Source: Paraconiothyrium sp. Pb-2020 (Eukaryota; Ascomycota; Dothideomycetes; Pleosporales; Didymosphaeriaceae). Taken from it: 64,000 nucleotides of DNA. Of this stretch, positions 45,982 to 57,237 are shown in pieces. The position numbers and the translations under genes were made by a program. The notes under the pieces were generated by a model, which was not told the origin of the DNA, did no database searches, and was given only the letters and a program-made list of their open reading frames with translations. Each line of letters begins with the position of its first letter. Position 1 is the first letter of the stretch. The stretch is from NCBI GenBank assembly GCA_022419385.1, contig JAJUBI010000004.1, forward strand, positions 2,895,286 to 2,959,285, in the 5' to 3' direction.

Positions 45982-48177
45982 CTACAACGCAACTTCTAAT
46001 GCGGGAATACTGAACCCGTACCCATCAGTATGCCCTTCGCGATCGCTTGGACTAATCTCCACTCTCAGCGAGACATCCAGTCCGTACCTCCCGCACAGCC
46101 CCGTAGCCGCAAGGCCGTTCGCAGCAGGATGCTCCGTACCAGCTCCCTGCTCGCCGACATGCATTGGCTTGCGGGTGTTAGCCTTGCGATCAATCGGCGC
46201 AGATGTCTGCTGCGGCGCGTTCCCATTGGAGGTTGGCGTAGGCACGGCCTCAGGCTGCGGCGGCGCAGCCGAAGAAGTAGCCGTGACAGAGGGATTGGAT
46301 TCACAGATAATGGCGTAATTACGCGACGGCATGGTCGCGTGATTGGTGTCCGCCGTCTTCTTCTTAACCTCAATGGCGCCGTTTGTAGCTCCGTTTGTTT
46401 GCCCGTTTGACAGGCCGTTTGCCTTATCGGCGGCCCGCGGGTCGCGGTCGAAGATCTCGAGGAGCGTCTCGTCGGTGTCGTGATCCAGGTGGTGGATCTT
46501 GTTGCGCTTGGCGAGCAAGTTGGCAACGGCCTGGGGCGGAGGCTTGTTGGTGATGGCCGAGGAGACGACGTTGGGCATGTACCGGAAGTCCTGCTCGGCG
46601 GGAATGCCGAGCTTGGGGTTGGAATAGAAGCGCCCGATGGCTGCCAGGTGGACGTCGCCACCCAGAATGGTAACGCGGGCAGAGTGTTGCTTGGAGAAGT
46701 TCTGGAGCATGTGGATGAGGTCGCGACGCTCATGTTTGTGTTGGTGAGCGGTATAGTGGTCGTCCAGATCGTCCAGCAGGTCTACACTGCCGTCAAACTG
46801 GTTGAACAACCCACCTGCAAAGCCGAATCGCTTGTTCAAAAATTTGATTGGACCGATGATGGGGGAGGCGAGGATGTTCTCGAGCCACTGAAGACGCGGG
46901 TATGCAATGGGTACCCCCAGCAGCAGTACCAGATGCTTCAATTCCTTATTTGCCGCAAATTCTTTGTTCAGTCGGTCGAAGATCATGCTATAAGTTTCTG
47001 GGTAGTTGATTTGATGCCGAGTACGTTCGGTGCGCGCATCAATACCACAAAACGCTATGCGAGCACCAAGCTGTGCGTAGATGCTGCGGCTCCGCTCCTC
47101 GACATATGGACCTGGCTTCTGGCCTACAATAAAGGATGGATCTTCGAAGTCGTTCGTCATAACGAATGTCTTCTTGAGCTGTTCAGGGTCGATATCGGTT
47201 CCGTCTGCTCCGGCAGTAGTCGTCTGCGGCGCATCCGTGGTGAAAGTGCTCTTCGGCGGTGCCATGTGGTGTTGGAATAGCAGATAGTACTTGTGCGCGA
47301 CACCACCAATTCCCCTGAAAACGGAGCAGCGCATGAATCGATCTGTATACGAGCCGAAGCCATCGATAATGTCATGGTCATCCCATATATTGACCTGTGG
47401 AATCTGACTGTTGGCCGTCGAGAACGGTGCATGTCCATACCATCGTACATAGTTTTTGAAGTAGTATTCATCGCAATCGGCGCGCATCTTTTCGTCAAAG
47501 GGGAATTCGCGTCTCTTGTGCGGGTTCGAGATGGCAGTCCAAGGCTTCAAAGGACCGTCTACGCGCACTCCATCGTTGTATATTTGATCTCCTCCACCCA
47601 ACATGACGTGGAACGGCTTCTGGGCATGCATGCGCAGCACATCGTTCCAGAGCGCAGGTCCGGACCATGCTTCTACATCGGTACCAACACTGAAGCCATT
47701 GCACGAGTGGAAGAGAATGCGCATTGACTGCGAGATAGAAGGCACAGCAAAGGCCTGCGGCTTCTTTGGCTTGGATTCATCTTCGTAGTGTAGACCCTTG
47801 ATGTCGTACTGCCACCGCGATTCGAATTCTTGGAACGGCACGTGGATCAGAAAGCGCCAGAATGCCTTATCAATGTCTTCGTAGAGCTTGTCGGCGGAAA
47901 ACCTGTTGGCGCCCGTCGTAAATGAGACTTTCTCGAGCGATGGATCGACGGCGCCCACGGGAGACAGCGTCAGCTCAGGGGTTTCTTGTCCTGGTCTGGT
48001 AACGACAAGAACGCTGCCATGCCATGTGGATGCTCCGGACTCGTTGCTCATGCGCCTGTAGTTGAGCAGTGGGCCAACCAAGACCTCCAAACCAGGTGCG
48101 GTGCTAACGAGCTGCGGACCGGGCCCGATACCCTCCGTACCGCTAGGATCCGTGTGTGCGTGTACGTGTTCGGTCAT
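45982..48177 (-). CDS. PhoD-like metallophosphatase
   Basis: Uninterrupted ORF of 731 residues from ATG 48177. The catalytic core has the metal-binding motifs in order: FHSCNGFS, HVMLGGGDQIYNDGVRVDGP, QVNIWDDHDIIDGFGSY, and VTILGGDVHLAAIG. A FVMTNDFEDPSF segment and LLLGVPIAYPRLQWLENIL lie between them. The C-terminal 150 residues are Pro/Ala/Asn-rich low complexity (NGLSNGQTNGATNGA). It has no signal peptide, so the protein is probably cytosolic. The PhoD group covers phosphodiesterases and alkaline phosphatases, but the substrate of this fungal branch is unknown. Length and intron-free structure look normal. Confidence 0.87.
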   Translation of the reverse strand: MTEHVHAHTDPSGTEGIGPGPQLVSTAPGLEVLVGPLLNYRRMSNESGASTWHGSVLVVTRPGQETPELTLSPVGAVDPSLEKVSFTTGANRFSADKLYEDIDKAFWRFLIHVPFQEFESRWQYDIKGLHYEDESKPKKPQAFAVPSISQSMRILFHSCNGFSVGTDVEAWSGPALWNDVLRMHAQKPFHVMLGGGDQIYNDGVRVDGPLKPWTAISNPHKRREFPFDEKMRADCDEYYFKNYVRWYGHAPFSTANSQIPQVNIWDDHDIIDGFGSYTDRFMRCSVFRGIGGVAHKYYLLFQHHMAPPKSTFTTDAPQTTTAGADGTDIDPEQLKKTFVMTNDFEDPSFIVGQKPGPYVEERSRSIYAQLGARIAFCGIDARTERTRHQINYPETYSMIFDRLNKEFAANKELKHLVLLLGVPIAYPRLQWLENILASPIIGPIKFLNKRFGFAGGLFNQFDGSVDLLDDLDDHYTAHQHKHERRDLIHMLQNFSKQHSARVTILGGDVHLAAIGRFYSNPKLGIPAEQDFRYMPNVVSSAITNKPPPQAVANLLAKRNKIHHLDHDTDETLLEIFDRDPRAADKANGLSNGQTNGATNGAIEVKKKTADTNHATMPSRNYAIICESNPSVTATSSAAPPQPEAVPTPTSNGNAPQQTSAPIDRKANTRKPMHVGEQGAGTEHPAANGLAATGLCGRYGLDVSLRVEISPSDREGHTDGYGFSIPALEVAL

Positions 48178-49639
48178 TGCGACGATTGCAATTGCGATTC
48201 GAAGAATGCCCGTGGAAGGAGGACAGGTTCAGCTGTGAGTTGGGAAATCTGCCGCGCACAAGATTCAGCATGCGCATCGAGTGAATCGCAATAGCGGCAA
48301 TGATACCACACGCAAAGATTACCCACATCAAATCTTAAGAGGGTCTATAAGCTGAGCGCAATCGCAGCTCTTGCAGTTTCGAACCTAGGGTTTTGCGCGA
48401 GAGGAGAAACAGAATTAAAGATGAAAGATAAAAGTGGAGGGTGGTATCGCCTGCAGATCACAGCTGAATTTCAGAGCCTGCGATCAGCGCGAAACGAGTG
48501 CGTCAAGAGGAGGGAGCCTGTGTTTTGATACGATGGGCTTATGAGGGTTGCAACTAGCCCCGAATGGTTCCCAGTTCTATGGTTAGCCAAGACCCTGCGG
48601 CACGTTATCCGGGCGCGATGACATGATTGACATATTCCAACCTTGATTTGTTGACCGCACCATCGATCTCGAGAGCTATGATGTTCGTCAGAGATTTAAT
48701 ATGGGCATTTGTGCACAATTGTTTACGTTGATACCAAAAAGAAACAGAATTCAGTCCTTGTTACAAGCTTTATCCAGGCTTCGCGCGCTCCCGCCAAGCC
48801 TAGGTTTCAGCTTGGCCCCTGTGGCGCCATGAACGGAACGCCAAGATCTGTGGCAGTGCAGATCAGTGCCACAGGAATGTCTTGTGCTAAACCGCAGCTC
48901 TGCCATTGGCTCCAATCGCTTCATTCGTAACTCGTGGCGACCAAGGCGACAATCTGAAGAGAAAGGAGCTCCTCGTCTCGCTACGCGTCCCGCGGAGTGT
49001 TTAGCATCTAACCCCTCTCATACAATTGAGCAAATGCTTACCTTTTGAATACAGAGACTATACCTCTTTCAGGTAGATGTGCTTATAGGGCTGACGGTAG
49101 TGCCCAGTAAATGATGCTTTTGTTGGGACCCATTGAAGATAAGGAAGTAATGCATCAGCTATGAGGCGAGCCATGATCTTGTTATGACAATAATTGTTTG
49201 TGAACATTGTACATGAAGTGATTAATAAACCTCTGTGAGCAGCATCGACCCTCAGCGACAGCAACACGACATGCATTGCTCGTCCGCCAATTCATCGAAG
49301 AACTCCAGGTACGATCTCGAATATCCAAGCGCAAAACTTCGACCTGGTTCGCAAGGGTGTTTCTCCAAGCTATCAGGCCGCACAACGAGCCTTGGCCCTT
49401 TCCACGGTAAAATCCAGCCTGACTGGACCTTCCTCCAGCGTTTTCAATGCTCTGAATTCGTACGAAAGGTACGAGCTGATCAGTTGAGACACACGCCAAA
49501 ATGCCTCGAAATGGAATGAGATGCCGTGCAATCATGAGGAACATGAAATCGAAAATCGACGCTAAAACGCGACTGAGAAAAGGAAAAGGGTATCGTCCAC
49601 GTGAACGCCGAATGCCTCCCAAAAACTCATATCGAAACC
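48178..49639. other. Intergenic region without supported gene
   Basis: About 1.46 kb between the PhoD-like start and the end of the DUF2293 gene. ORFs up to about 146 codons on the minus strand have no motif. No repeats were noticed. Confidence 0.4.
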
Positions 49640-51980
49640 TTAACGTGTTGTATAGTAGCCATTACTGGCACCATCCCTTATATACGGACTGTCTCGTGTC
49701 TTAAATCGTGTCGCTGATCCACTCAATGTAATGTGGTCCGTCGCTGGAAAAGCTCGCCTATCATATAGGGGAGTCCTATCAGACCCAGAAACGTAAGCAC
49801 GGGGGGATTGTGGAATAACAACTTCGCGATACGCACCCCTCGTTTCGCGCATCGGCGAATGACGAGGAGGCACGGTATTGTATATATGATCAGCTGGTGC
49901 TGCATGTGGACGAACCACTTCATACACATCTCTTCCACTGCTGTACACTGGTTGCGGTTGGTTAGATTTTAAAGTGTTAACTTCATAACGAGGCCGCACA
50001 TCTTGTGCAGATCTTATGCGCTTGGGGGGATGTCCCGGATGGTCCGCATATACGGTGGCCGGATAGTCCTCGTATGCATGGTATGGAAGGCTCTTCCACT
50101 TTTGAGCAAGGGGTTCAGGCTCGCGTTCAACTGATGGCAGTATCACGTCTTGATCAGACGCTCTTCTGGAGCTAGGTGTTAATCTTGGTCTGCTACGTAG
50201 CGGTGGCACTTCCTGGTAATGAACAGGGTCCATGGCCTGCCGGCCTAGTGAACGGCTGTGTCCATGGCTGTGAGGAGTACCGGTGGCCCCGAATGAACTA
50301 TCCGTATGGTGGCTATAGGTCGTCCTAGACGAGTCGCGAGCCGTATCGATTGGTTGAAGCTGCGCAAGTTAGTCTACGCTAGGACAGGGAAGAAGAGTTC
50401 GTTTGTCAGCGTTCAAAACTATGCTGAATCTACTCACGGTATACAATCGACCTGAAGAGTCACGCATTACATGCTGAGCGACTCTAATTGCAGGTTCTCT
50501 AGATATCCTATATCGGTAAACATACGCATACCAAAAAAAAGAGTGACACTTACGGCTCGACTGGTCGACCTAAGGGGTCTTCTGCGATAAGCGTACGTCC
50601 TAACGGTCCTTGAGCACGTTGAGATAACTCACCGTTCGCTAGACGGTACATCTCAGCTTGCGCTCTCGAAGGCTCACGAGACACAGCTGGACTAGGGAGC
50701 AAAGCTCGGGCGTCTGCTCGGCTTGCCTGTGGAGTGATGTGAGCACGAGAAGGACTAGAGATGAGTGATTGACGTGGTGAATATGTAGGCATCGGTCGAA
50801 GAACGATCGTCCTTCGCGATGCTCTACTCACGTAGGGATCAAATGCACGCATGCGGTCAACGCGCTCCGGTTGTAAATCCCGCGCAGTGGCCCGGTTGGA
50901 GACAATCTCCATGCTCGGTTCGCGGGTATCGGGAGCCGATGAGCTTTCATCGTCGCTAGATTCCTCGTCATCGTCGAGCACAATGACTTCACGGAAAGTC
51001 TCTTCTAGCTCATTGCTGGCTTCGTCCGTCTCGTCTCTCCATTCCTTCAGTTTTGCTAGAGAGACGTGCTCAACTTGCTGTCGAGCTTCGGTCCACGTTC
51101 CTGTTTTGTGCTTCAAAATGTTGTCGTACTCGGTGTATGTATGGCGAATATGTGCAACGACTGCAAGCTGCACGCGACGAGCTAAAGAAAGTTCCTTTGC
51201 ATTACCCACTCTGTTAGTCCCCTGGAATGTGTCAGTTACCCACATACTAACACGTTAAGATGTATGTACTTCTTCAAAAGCATGATTCACGATGGAAGTC
51301 AAGTCAGCTTCGGGTATCTTGGGGAAGATCTCGCGTATGGCACCTCGGATGTGTTCCTTGTGCTCTGTATCAGTCACAGGTCGACCATGTAGCGCCTGTC
51401 TCTGTTCGTAATTCGCGATGCCCCTCTCGACGTATGCTGGGCCATGCACAGGACTACCCCTTAGACGACGGAGACCGCCTCCGTCATATCGATACCCGAA
51501 TTTCCTGCAAGCGAGTTCGATGATTTCAAGAGGAAAATGATGACCGATGCGATGAACATGAGACGAGATTTTTTCAGGGTCAAAGAAGGCTTTGCTGCGT
51601 GGTTTTGCCTATACAGGTTAGGTTTGCTCGATGATAGAATAACCAAAACATTCGCGCTTACCGACACAATGTGCACGTCAAGATTTCGCTGTCGGCATTG
51701 TTCTTTGCACCATTCCGTCATGTCAGGATGACCGACAGGGATGTAGCCAAATCCAGGTGGTGCTTCATCATGGTATGTAAGCTGCAATAATGTTAGTGGG
51801 GTCGGAGGGTCGAGGTGCTAGAGCAAGACGAACGGAAGACTTGAGTTTTCGCTTTTCTTGGGTGACGGCCTCAAGAACGATTTTGTACGGCTTCTTCTTT
51901 CGTGTAGCAGCACGGGATCGATCAGTCGGCGCCGCAGCCAACACTCCACGATGGGAGGTTGCGCGTGATACACGGGTCAT
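49640..51980 (-). CDS. DUF2293-domain protein
   Basis: Six exons: 51980-51834, 51781-51662, 51608-51270, 51221-50554, 50507-50438, 50359-49640 (introns 52, 53, 48, 46 and 78 nt); 687 residues. Exons 1-2 code a basic N-terminus and YHDEAPPGFGYIPVGHPDMT. Exons 3-4 carry the DUF2293 core: REIFPKIPEADLTSIVNHAF, then GTNRVGNAKELSLARRVQLA and VVAHIRHTYTEYDNIL across the third junction. The C-terminal half is a low-complexity Ser/Arg/Pro region with an acidic patch (DDDEESSDDESS). The domain is common in filamentous fungi, role unknown; the highly charged tail suggests a nuclear protein. Intron 1 uses a GTTCGT donor. Divergent from the DUF1763 gene, about 500 bases apart. Confidence 0.83.
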
Positions 51981-52480
51981 TCTAGGTACAAATGACAACG
52001 ATTATGCAATAGATCCAGACCAGATGACCCGAGTGAGCAAGGCGAACTGAAGAACAGGCGGTACATATATAGACCTTGGAGGGTCGCGAAACCGTGGTGG
52101 AAAGGGCCTTAGCGTGCGAGACTTGGCCCTACGATTCTGCACTTTGGTGAATCCGCTGCTCTGCGAGCGTGAAAGCCCTTCTGCTGACAATGTGCTGTGA
52201 AAGTTAGTAGTCAGTCAAAGTAGTCGCGCACTACTGGCGGAGACCCCGAGCGAGCGGAAGATATCTACAATGGGCCTACGAAAACAGGCCGCGCTTGCAA
52301 ATGCAAACGTCGCGGACGCTGTAGGGTTGAAGGTGGCGGGGAAAAGAAGAGGAGAGAAGTGAGGCGACGCTTCCGGTTCGGTTCGAGGCGCTGCGTCGGG
52401 TACGGCCTAACTATGTTCCCGCCAAGCCGCAGCAAACCAATCAGCGAGCTGCGCATTCCCGTCTTCCATCATCCTGAACG
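51981..52480. other. Divergent promoter region DUF2293/DUF1763
   Basis: These 500 bases separate two divergent starts and presumably serve both. No additional gene is visible. Confidence 0.4.
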
Positions 52481-52934
52481 ATGTCACAACAACAAATCGT
52501 TTGCGCATACAGGCACCTCTTCCGTCAAGGATTGCGCGCCATACAATATTCCAAACCTGCCCGCTTCACGCTTCGCGCTAGGATCCGTCTGGCCTTTCGC
52601 AAAGGGTCTGCGGCCGACTTCGATGCGCAGAAGATACAAAACACACTAGAATTCTTGCAGTATGCGACCAAGGAGAACGGCTTGGAACACAAGATCGTAA
52701 AGAATCTTCTATTTGTTTGGTGGAGTCAAGAAAATGGCGGCAAGAGCAAGACGAGCCAGACGAACCCGTAGGTATTAGATGTCTTGCCTAGGAGAGCGCT
52801 CACAGTCGACTAGAAGCCACGAAATGATGCGCATGAAGACCACTGTCTTTGACGCCTTCAATCACAACATCAACATGCTGAACGAGTCCATGGGCATCTG
52901 CATTCCGGCTGTGACCGTCCGCGATCCGCTTTGA
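52481..52934 (+). CDS. DUF1763 (LYR-like) small protein
   Basis: Two exons: 52481-52767 and 52814-52934 (intron 46 nt); 135 residues. The N-terminus AYRHLFRQGLRAIQYSKPAR and the following FDAQKIQNTLEFLQYATKE and LEHKIVKNLLFVWW match the fungal DUF1763 family, which resembles LYR-motif mitochondrial assembly factors. Exon 2 adds the conserved MLNESMGICIP. If the intron is kept, a TAG follows at once and a 95-residue form results. The choice of acceptor (CTAG at 52813) is set by frame. Function is unknown; mitochondrial complex assembly is an inference from the LYR resemblance only. Confidence 0.8.
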
Positions 52935-53100
52935 AGCCTTCGGCACCCTGCGCACAAACGCCCCCTCGAAGACGCCATACATGCAAAAGCTTCGGGGGAC
53001 ACATTGGATATTTCGCGCTTTGTTTAGCAAACGGCGCATGAGAAGGGCCGTAAAACGCGTTGATCAAGTCCCGAACCGAATAAAGATTTGCTACCCGATC

Positions 53101-54027
53101 CTAGAAGAAGTCGTCCAGGAAGTCCTCAGACCGATCTTGGTTGCTAGCCGACGCCATGTTCTCTTCGGTGAAGAGATCGTCGTAGGCATGATCCTTTTGG
53201 TACTTTTGCTCTTTCCTCTCTTTCATGATCCGGGCTTCTTCTTTCTTCTGCGAACGGAAATTAGTGCTGAATGGCAGGAATCAAGGTACATGGTAAGAAG
53301 AGATGACGACAAAGTGGTATGCATGTCTGGGGTATTGAAATAGCAGCATACCCGAGCCTGCTGCACATCCCTGTCCTTCTTTCTCAACTCTTTCTGGCGA
53401 GCCTCTTTCTCCATGGCTAGGTCCGGGTACTTCTCGATTTTGGTCTTGTTGAGGCGATTGACAATAGGATTTTCTCGCTTTTCCACATGTATTCGCTTGA
53501 CCTACGACCTAGTCAGCGAGCGCATTCTCGCTAGTTATCAGATACGATGCCAACCTTGCGCTGGTCCTTGAATCCCACTTGACCGACAGCCATGCTTCCA
53601 TCTTTCTTAAGATTTGACCATGGTGTGTACACAATAGTGATATTATCTTTCTTGTTGCCTGTGGATACGTCTGTATTAGTCCTTCCTTCTCCTCTTCTTG
53701 AAGAATTTGGTAGACATCAGACTGAACATCGTACCTTCAATACTATTCGCCTTCGTCAGTTGCGCACAATCCACCAACAACCCTTGATCAATGCTCTCCC
53801 AGTCCTGCCCCTCAGGCAACCGCACGTAGATATGCGCCGAGGAAAGATTGTCCACATGGAACCAGACATCTTCGTCCCAGCCATACTTGATCAGCTCTTC
53901 ATCTATATATCTCGTCAGTATTACTGGATTTGATGTATGATCAGTGGTACACACTCTCGACTTTATCTTTTCCGACATATATGAAGGCCGCAGGAGATAC
54001 TGTGTTGGAGCTGAAGTAGTAGACCAT
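53101..54027 (-). CDS. JLP2: CCDC25 homologue (Jlp2), NFACT-R domain
   Basis: Five exons: 54027-53955, 53902-53735, 53658-53555, 53501-53352, 53247-53101 (introns 52, 76, 53 and 104 nt); 213 residues. It starts MVYYFSSNTVSPAAFIYVGK and continues YGWDEDVWFHVDNLSSAHIY, a DUF814/NFACT-R core, then NITIVYTPWSNLKKDGSMAV and HVEKRENPIVNRLNKTK. A Lys/Glu-rich coiled coil and an acidic FLDDFF end follow. CCDC25 proteins are widely conserved. The mammalian one has been reported as a sensor of extracellular DNA; the domain is related to the ribosome quality-control factor Rqc2/NEMF. Role in fungi is unknown. Length is normal. Confidence 0.9.
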
Positions 54028-54333
54028 ATTGCGAGGGTCGCAAGTACAGTTGCTCGAGATTGCTCGGTACCCAGTGGATTGTGTTGCGCTTGCAAGCCTG
54101 TGGTTGCGGGAGTTGATGGACTGGAGAATTATGGTGGGGTTAGCGGGTTCAGCCACTGTGGCGCCGAGCTCGTACGGCAGACCGTCAAGCAAGCTCTCTC
54201 TCTTCCACACAAACTGCAAACAAACGTTCACGAATGACCTTTCACACATCGAGACCCGAAAGATGTAGAAAGGTGCCAACGAAATACTGCTACAAAGAAA
54301 GCTACGGTCAGAATTGTCTTCATGGAGTCAAAG

Positions 54334-55006
54334 TCATACGGCTCCGCACAGGGTAGGCTTTGTGTGTGAACTTCGAACACTATTTCGCGCCCCTTCTATC
54401 CAGCAAAGCACCTGCGTGTCCTCTTTCTCTCCCAGAGCAGACTGTGCATCATGAACCGCCTGCGCGAACTTGTCAATCGCATGCTTGCAGTAGATGCGTT
54501 CGGGTGCGAGCAAGTGTCTGTAGGAGGATTAATCTGGTCGGGACGAGGTACAAATAGGATGGTGCGGTAAAGACTAGCATCAGGAAACCCTTGTTCGTGA
54601 GTATCTTGTGTCATGTTATCGTGTTGAAACAGTCTTAAAAATAGGTATTATTTAAAAGCAATCGATGTGACTGAAAATCGCGGTTAAGTAACCTGTTCGC
54701 GCATTTGATACTGGCTCTGAAGGAGCTCTATCGTCTTCAATGTGTACTTGCCGGAGTCCTGACGATTAAAGCCTTCTTGATCTAAACTGCATCATGGTGT
54801 CGTTGCGATGAGAATTAGTAACCTCAGTGTCCAGAAGAGATTCGAGGATGCGGTGGATTGATGATCTGCGAAGCTTGGGCCCCGGGGGCCGCCGTACTCA
54901 CGTGGCGCGGGGCAGCCCACGGGAAGTTCGCGACTTGGTTCTTGTTGTCGAAGGCTACAGTCGCGTTGACGGTCGCAACATTTGGAGCAGAAACACCAAT
55001 CATCAA
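54334..55006 (-). CDS. Unidentified multi-exon gene, splicing unresolved
   Basis: Three separated minus-strand pieces look like true coding sequence. The first starts at ATG 55006 (MIGVSAPNVATVNATVAF, then NKNQVANFPWAAPRH, ending at a GTGAGT donor). The second, about 54690-54785, reads DQEGFNRQDSGKYTLKTIEL and LLQSQYQMREQ before a GTTACT donor. The third, about 54334-54491, reads HAIDKFAQAVHDAQSALGEK and EDTQVLCWI, ending at TGA 54334. Between the first two lies IHRILESLLDTE in a third frame. I could not find a set of introns of normal size that joins all pieces in frame. The family is not recognised. It could be a small helical cytosolic or nuclear protein. Confidence 0.45.
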
Positions 55007-55041
55007 TAGCTGCTTCCGTACTTGGGCACGCCCGAATAGAT

Positions 55042-55418
55042 ATGCCTGCAGACGCCGCACCCTCACAAGACGTCAAGCGTAAAGCTGCGCGCGAAGTCAT
55101 CGACATCCTCCATGAGATCGCGACACTGCTTGTACGCGTCTTCCACTCTGAAGATCACGCGATATCCCTCTAACGTATCATAGAACACAAAGCTGGACCG
55201 CCAGCAGCTCTCCTACTGCGTCTCTCTCATTGAAAATGGTGCAAATCCCGAAGCTCTAGCTGTACGTACACCAGCACGCCGTTACCCGGCCCATCCTATC
55301 TCAGACCCGACATGTGGTACATACAAGCATACTGATAACACCGCAGAACGTCATCCGTGAGCTGCGCGAAGAGTACGGCACAGACTCGGTCGATGGAAGA
55401 GAACCTGGCGCACGCTGA
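55042..55418 (+). CDS. MZT1: Mitotic-spindle organizing protein 1 (MOZART1)
   Basis: Three exons: 55042-55131, 55184-55261, 55347-55418 (introns 52 and 85 nt); 79 residues, the usual size. Exon 1 codes KRKAAREVIDILHEIATLL, exon 2 LDRQQLSYCVSLIENGANPE, exon 3 VIRELREEYG. These are the MZT1 hallmark helices. MZT1 binds the N-terminal regions of gamma-tubulin complex proteins and is needed for microtubule nucleation at spindle pole bodies. The gene is easy to miss because no exon exceeds 30 codons. Its ATG lies only 35 bases from the ATG of the divergent unresolved gene. Confidence 0.92.
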
Positions 55419-55943
55419 AATGGCTTACAATCGTCAACCAGTCACCAGGTCTCGATCTCGATACGGCTCAACTTGCAGCAGACCCGGAACCGCACCCCGG
55501 TAGACATCTATTTGGAACTCCGAGCGCACAAGCTTGGCCACAAGTGGCGAGGATGCGAGCACATCCTCTCTTATCGGAAGCGTGCTGACCCCAGAGATGA
55601 GGGCACATGCACACTAGGATGCGGGGCACAATGTCCCCAACCGCCAAGCATGAATGCCAATCCACACATGCTTCGTACTGTTATCAAGTCCTCGCAATGA
55701 CGCGATAAGGTGTGCTAGGAAACACGCCGACAGGTCGGGCGGGCACCTGGTGGGCGGGTAGCATACATGCACTTCCGTTTGTCTGTACGGTAACGACGTT
55801 GATTGTGAAGTAGGTCAGATTAGTATGTAGTATCTCTAGTGTAGCTGCAAATGCCATGTAGCGAGGGTATCTTCAAAAGCAAAACCGAGCCCGACACGAA
55901 ATGAGATAACCGCTGTACGGAAAGTGATGGAGAGCGGGTGGAT
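55419..55943. other. Convergent 3' intergenic region
   Basis: These 525 bases lie between the MZT1 stop and the end of the GNAT gene. No coding signal stands out. Confidence 0.4.
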
Positions 55944-57237
55944 TCATCTGCTACCCCAGGTAGGAGATGAACGTCGCTGTCTAAAATTACCCTTCTCATC
56001 GGCAACCTTCTTGAGGGCCTTCTCAGCTTTGGCCTCCTTTTGGTCCATGAAGCTGTTGTAGAAGCTGGGAAGAATGCGCTTAGAATCTGCTTCACTTTAG
56101 CGTGTGCTCAATGTCTCCCTTGGAAACACAAGAACTTACTGGCATGATCCCTTTCGAAAACAATCCCATCGGCCCCCCTCTCCCCAGCAACCTTGACAGC
56201 CTCCTCCAGAAGTCCCTCCCCAACGCCCTTGCCTCTGTACTTCAACCGCACAGTCCACGCGCGCACAATCGCTTTCCCGCGCTTCCTGCGTCCCTGCTTC
56301 TTCTTGGCGGCTTCTTCGTCGGCCCATCCCAAAACCAGAGCCCCAATGACTTCCTCGCCCCACTTGACTACAATCATGCGGTCGTCACCCAGCCAGTCCC
56401 AATTGACTTCTTCAGCATACGCAAGATAGCGTCCAGTCGCCCACCGCACGGCAACGAGACATGCCATGACGATGCCACCAATGGTCGGGCCAAGCATGTA
56501 CAAATCGTCTGTCGTTTTCCAGAAGCGCTGCAAGAGGATCCCAACGAACAGTGCGAGGCCGGCGAGATGCAGCGGGTGGAAGATGAGCATCTTGCTCGCG
56601 ATCTGGCGCTGCTGGGCGACTGAATCTGCGACGAGGCGGAGGCCATCGACGCGGTCGTCTTCGGTGGTAGCTGTGTAGGTGCGCAGCTGGGGCAGACCGT
56701 CGGTAGGCGTGATGGCGGGGACGGAGACGGACTCGGTCGACATGATGGCGGTATCTGGGGAAGGCGTAGGATATTGAGGCTGCGAAACGGTGGAGAAGGC
56801 CAGAGGCGAGGGCGGCGGGAGGAAAGGGTTTTGGCTACTTGCACGGAAGCTGATGGGCGTACCCAGCGGAGAGGGCAGGTCGGGATCAATACGCAGATTT
56901 GCACTCAGACTTGTGAGGAACGCTGAATAGTGACATTAGCATCTGTAAAGCCAATAGCATATATCAGGGAAATTTTCGAAATATTCTAGCAGTGCAGTGG
57001 TTCCGCCTCAGCCGCAAAGCAGCGCACGCGACCACGCCCGAAATCGAGGGCAGGACAGACAAAGAAAACCAAAAACATACCGGCGCTCGTCCTGAAGCCA
57101 GGAATGGCGGGTATCAGCTTTTCGGTGCCAGCGTAGTGGTTGACGACGACGGTGTCAGGACCCAAATAGCGCTGCGGCAGGGCGACAGGACCAGAGGCGA
57201 CCTTGAGATGCGAAGGAGTCTGCAGTTGTCTCCTCAT
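55944..57237 (-). CDS. Membrane-anchored GNAT-family N-acetyltransferase
   Basis: Three exons: 57237-57081, 56922-56140, 56086-55944 (introns 158 and 53 nt); 360 residues. Exon 1 codes a basic, acid-poor start (MRRQLQTPSHLKVASGPVAL). A Pro/Ser-rich segment follows. Two hydrophobic stretches (FHPLHLAGLALFVGILLQRF and LYMLGPTIGGIVMACLVAVR) form a membrane hairpin before the acetyltransferase core: DRMIVVKWGEEVIGALVLGW, AWTVRLKYRGKGVGEGLLEE (acetyl-CoA loop R-G-K-G-V-G) and ADGIVFERDHA. This hairpin-plus-GNAT order resembles NAT8-type enzymes. Acceptor substrate is unknown. A second in-frame ATG at 56743 could give a shorter form lacking the first 112 residues. Confidence 0.82.

Noticed and set aside
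46065..47280. Long ORFs on both strands inside the PhoD-like gene
   Set aside because: They are shadows in GC-biased coding sequence; only the 731-codon minus frame has metallophosphatase motifs.
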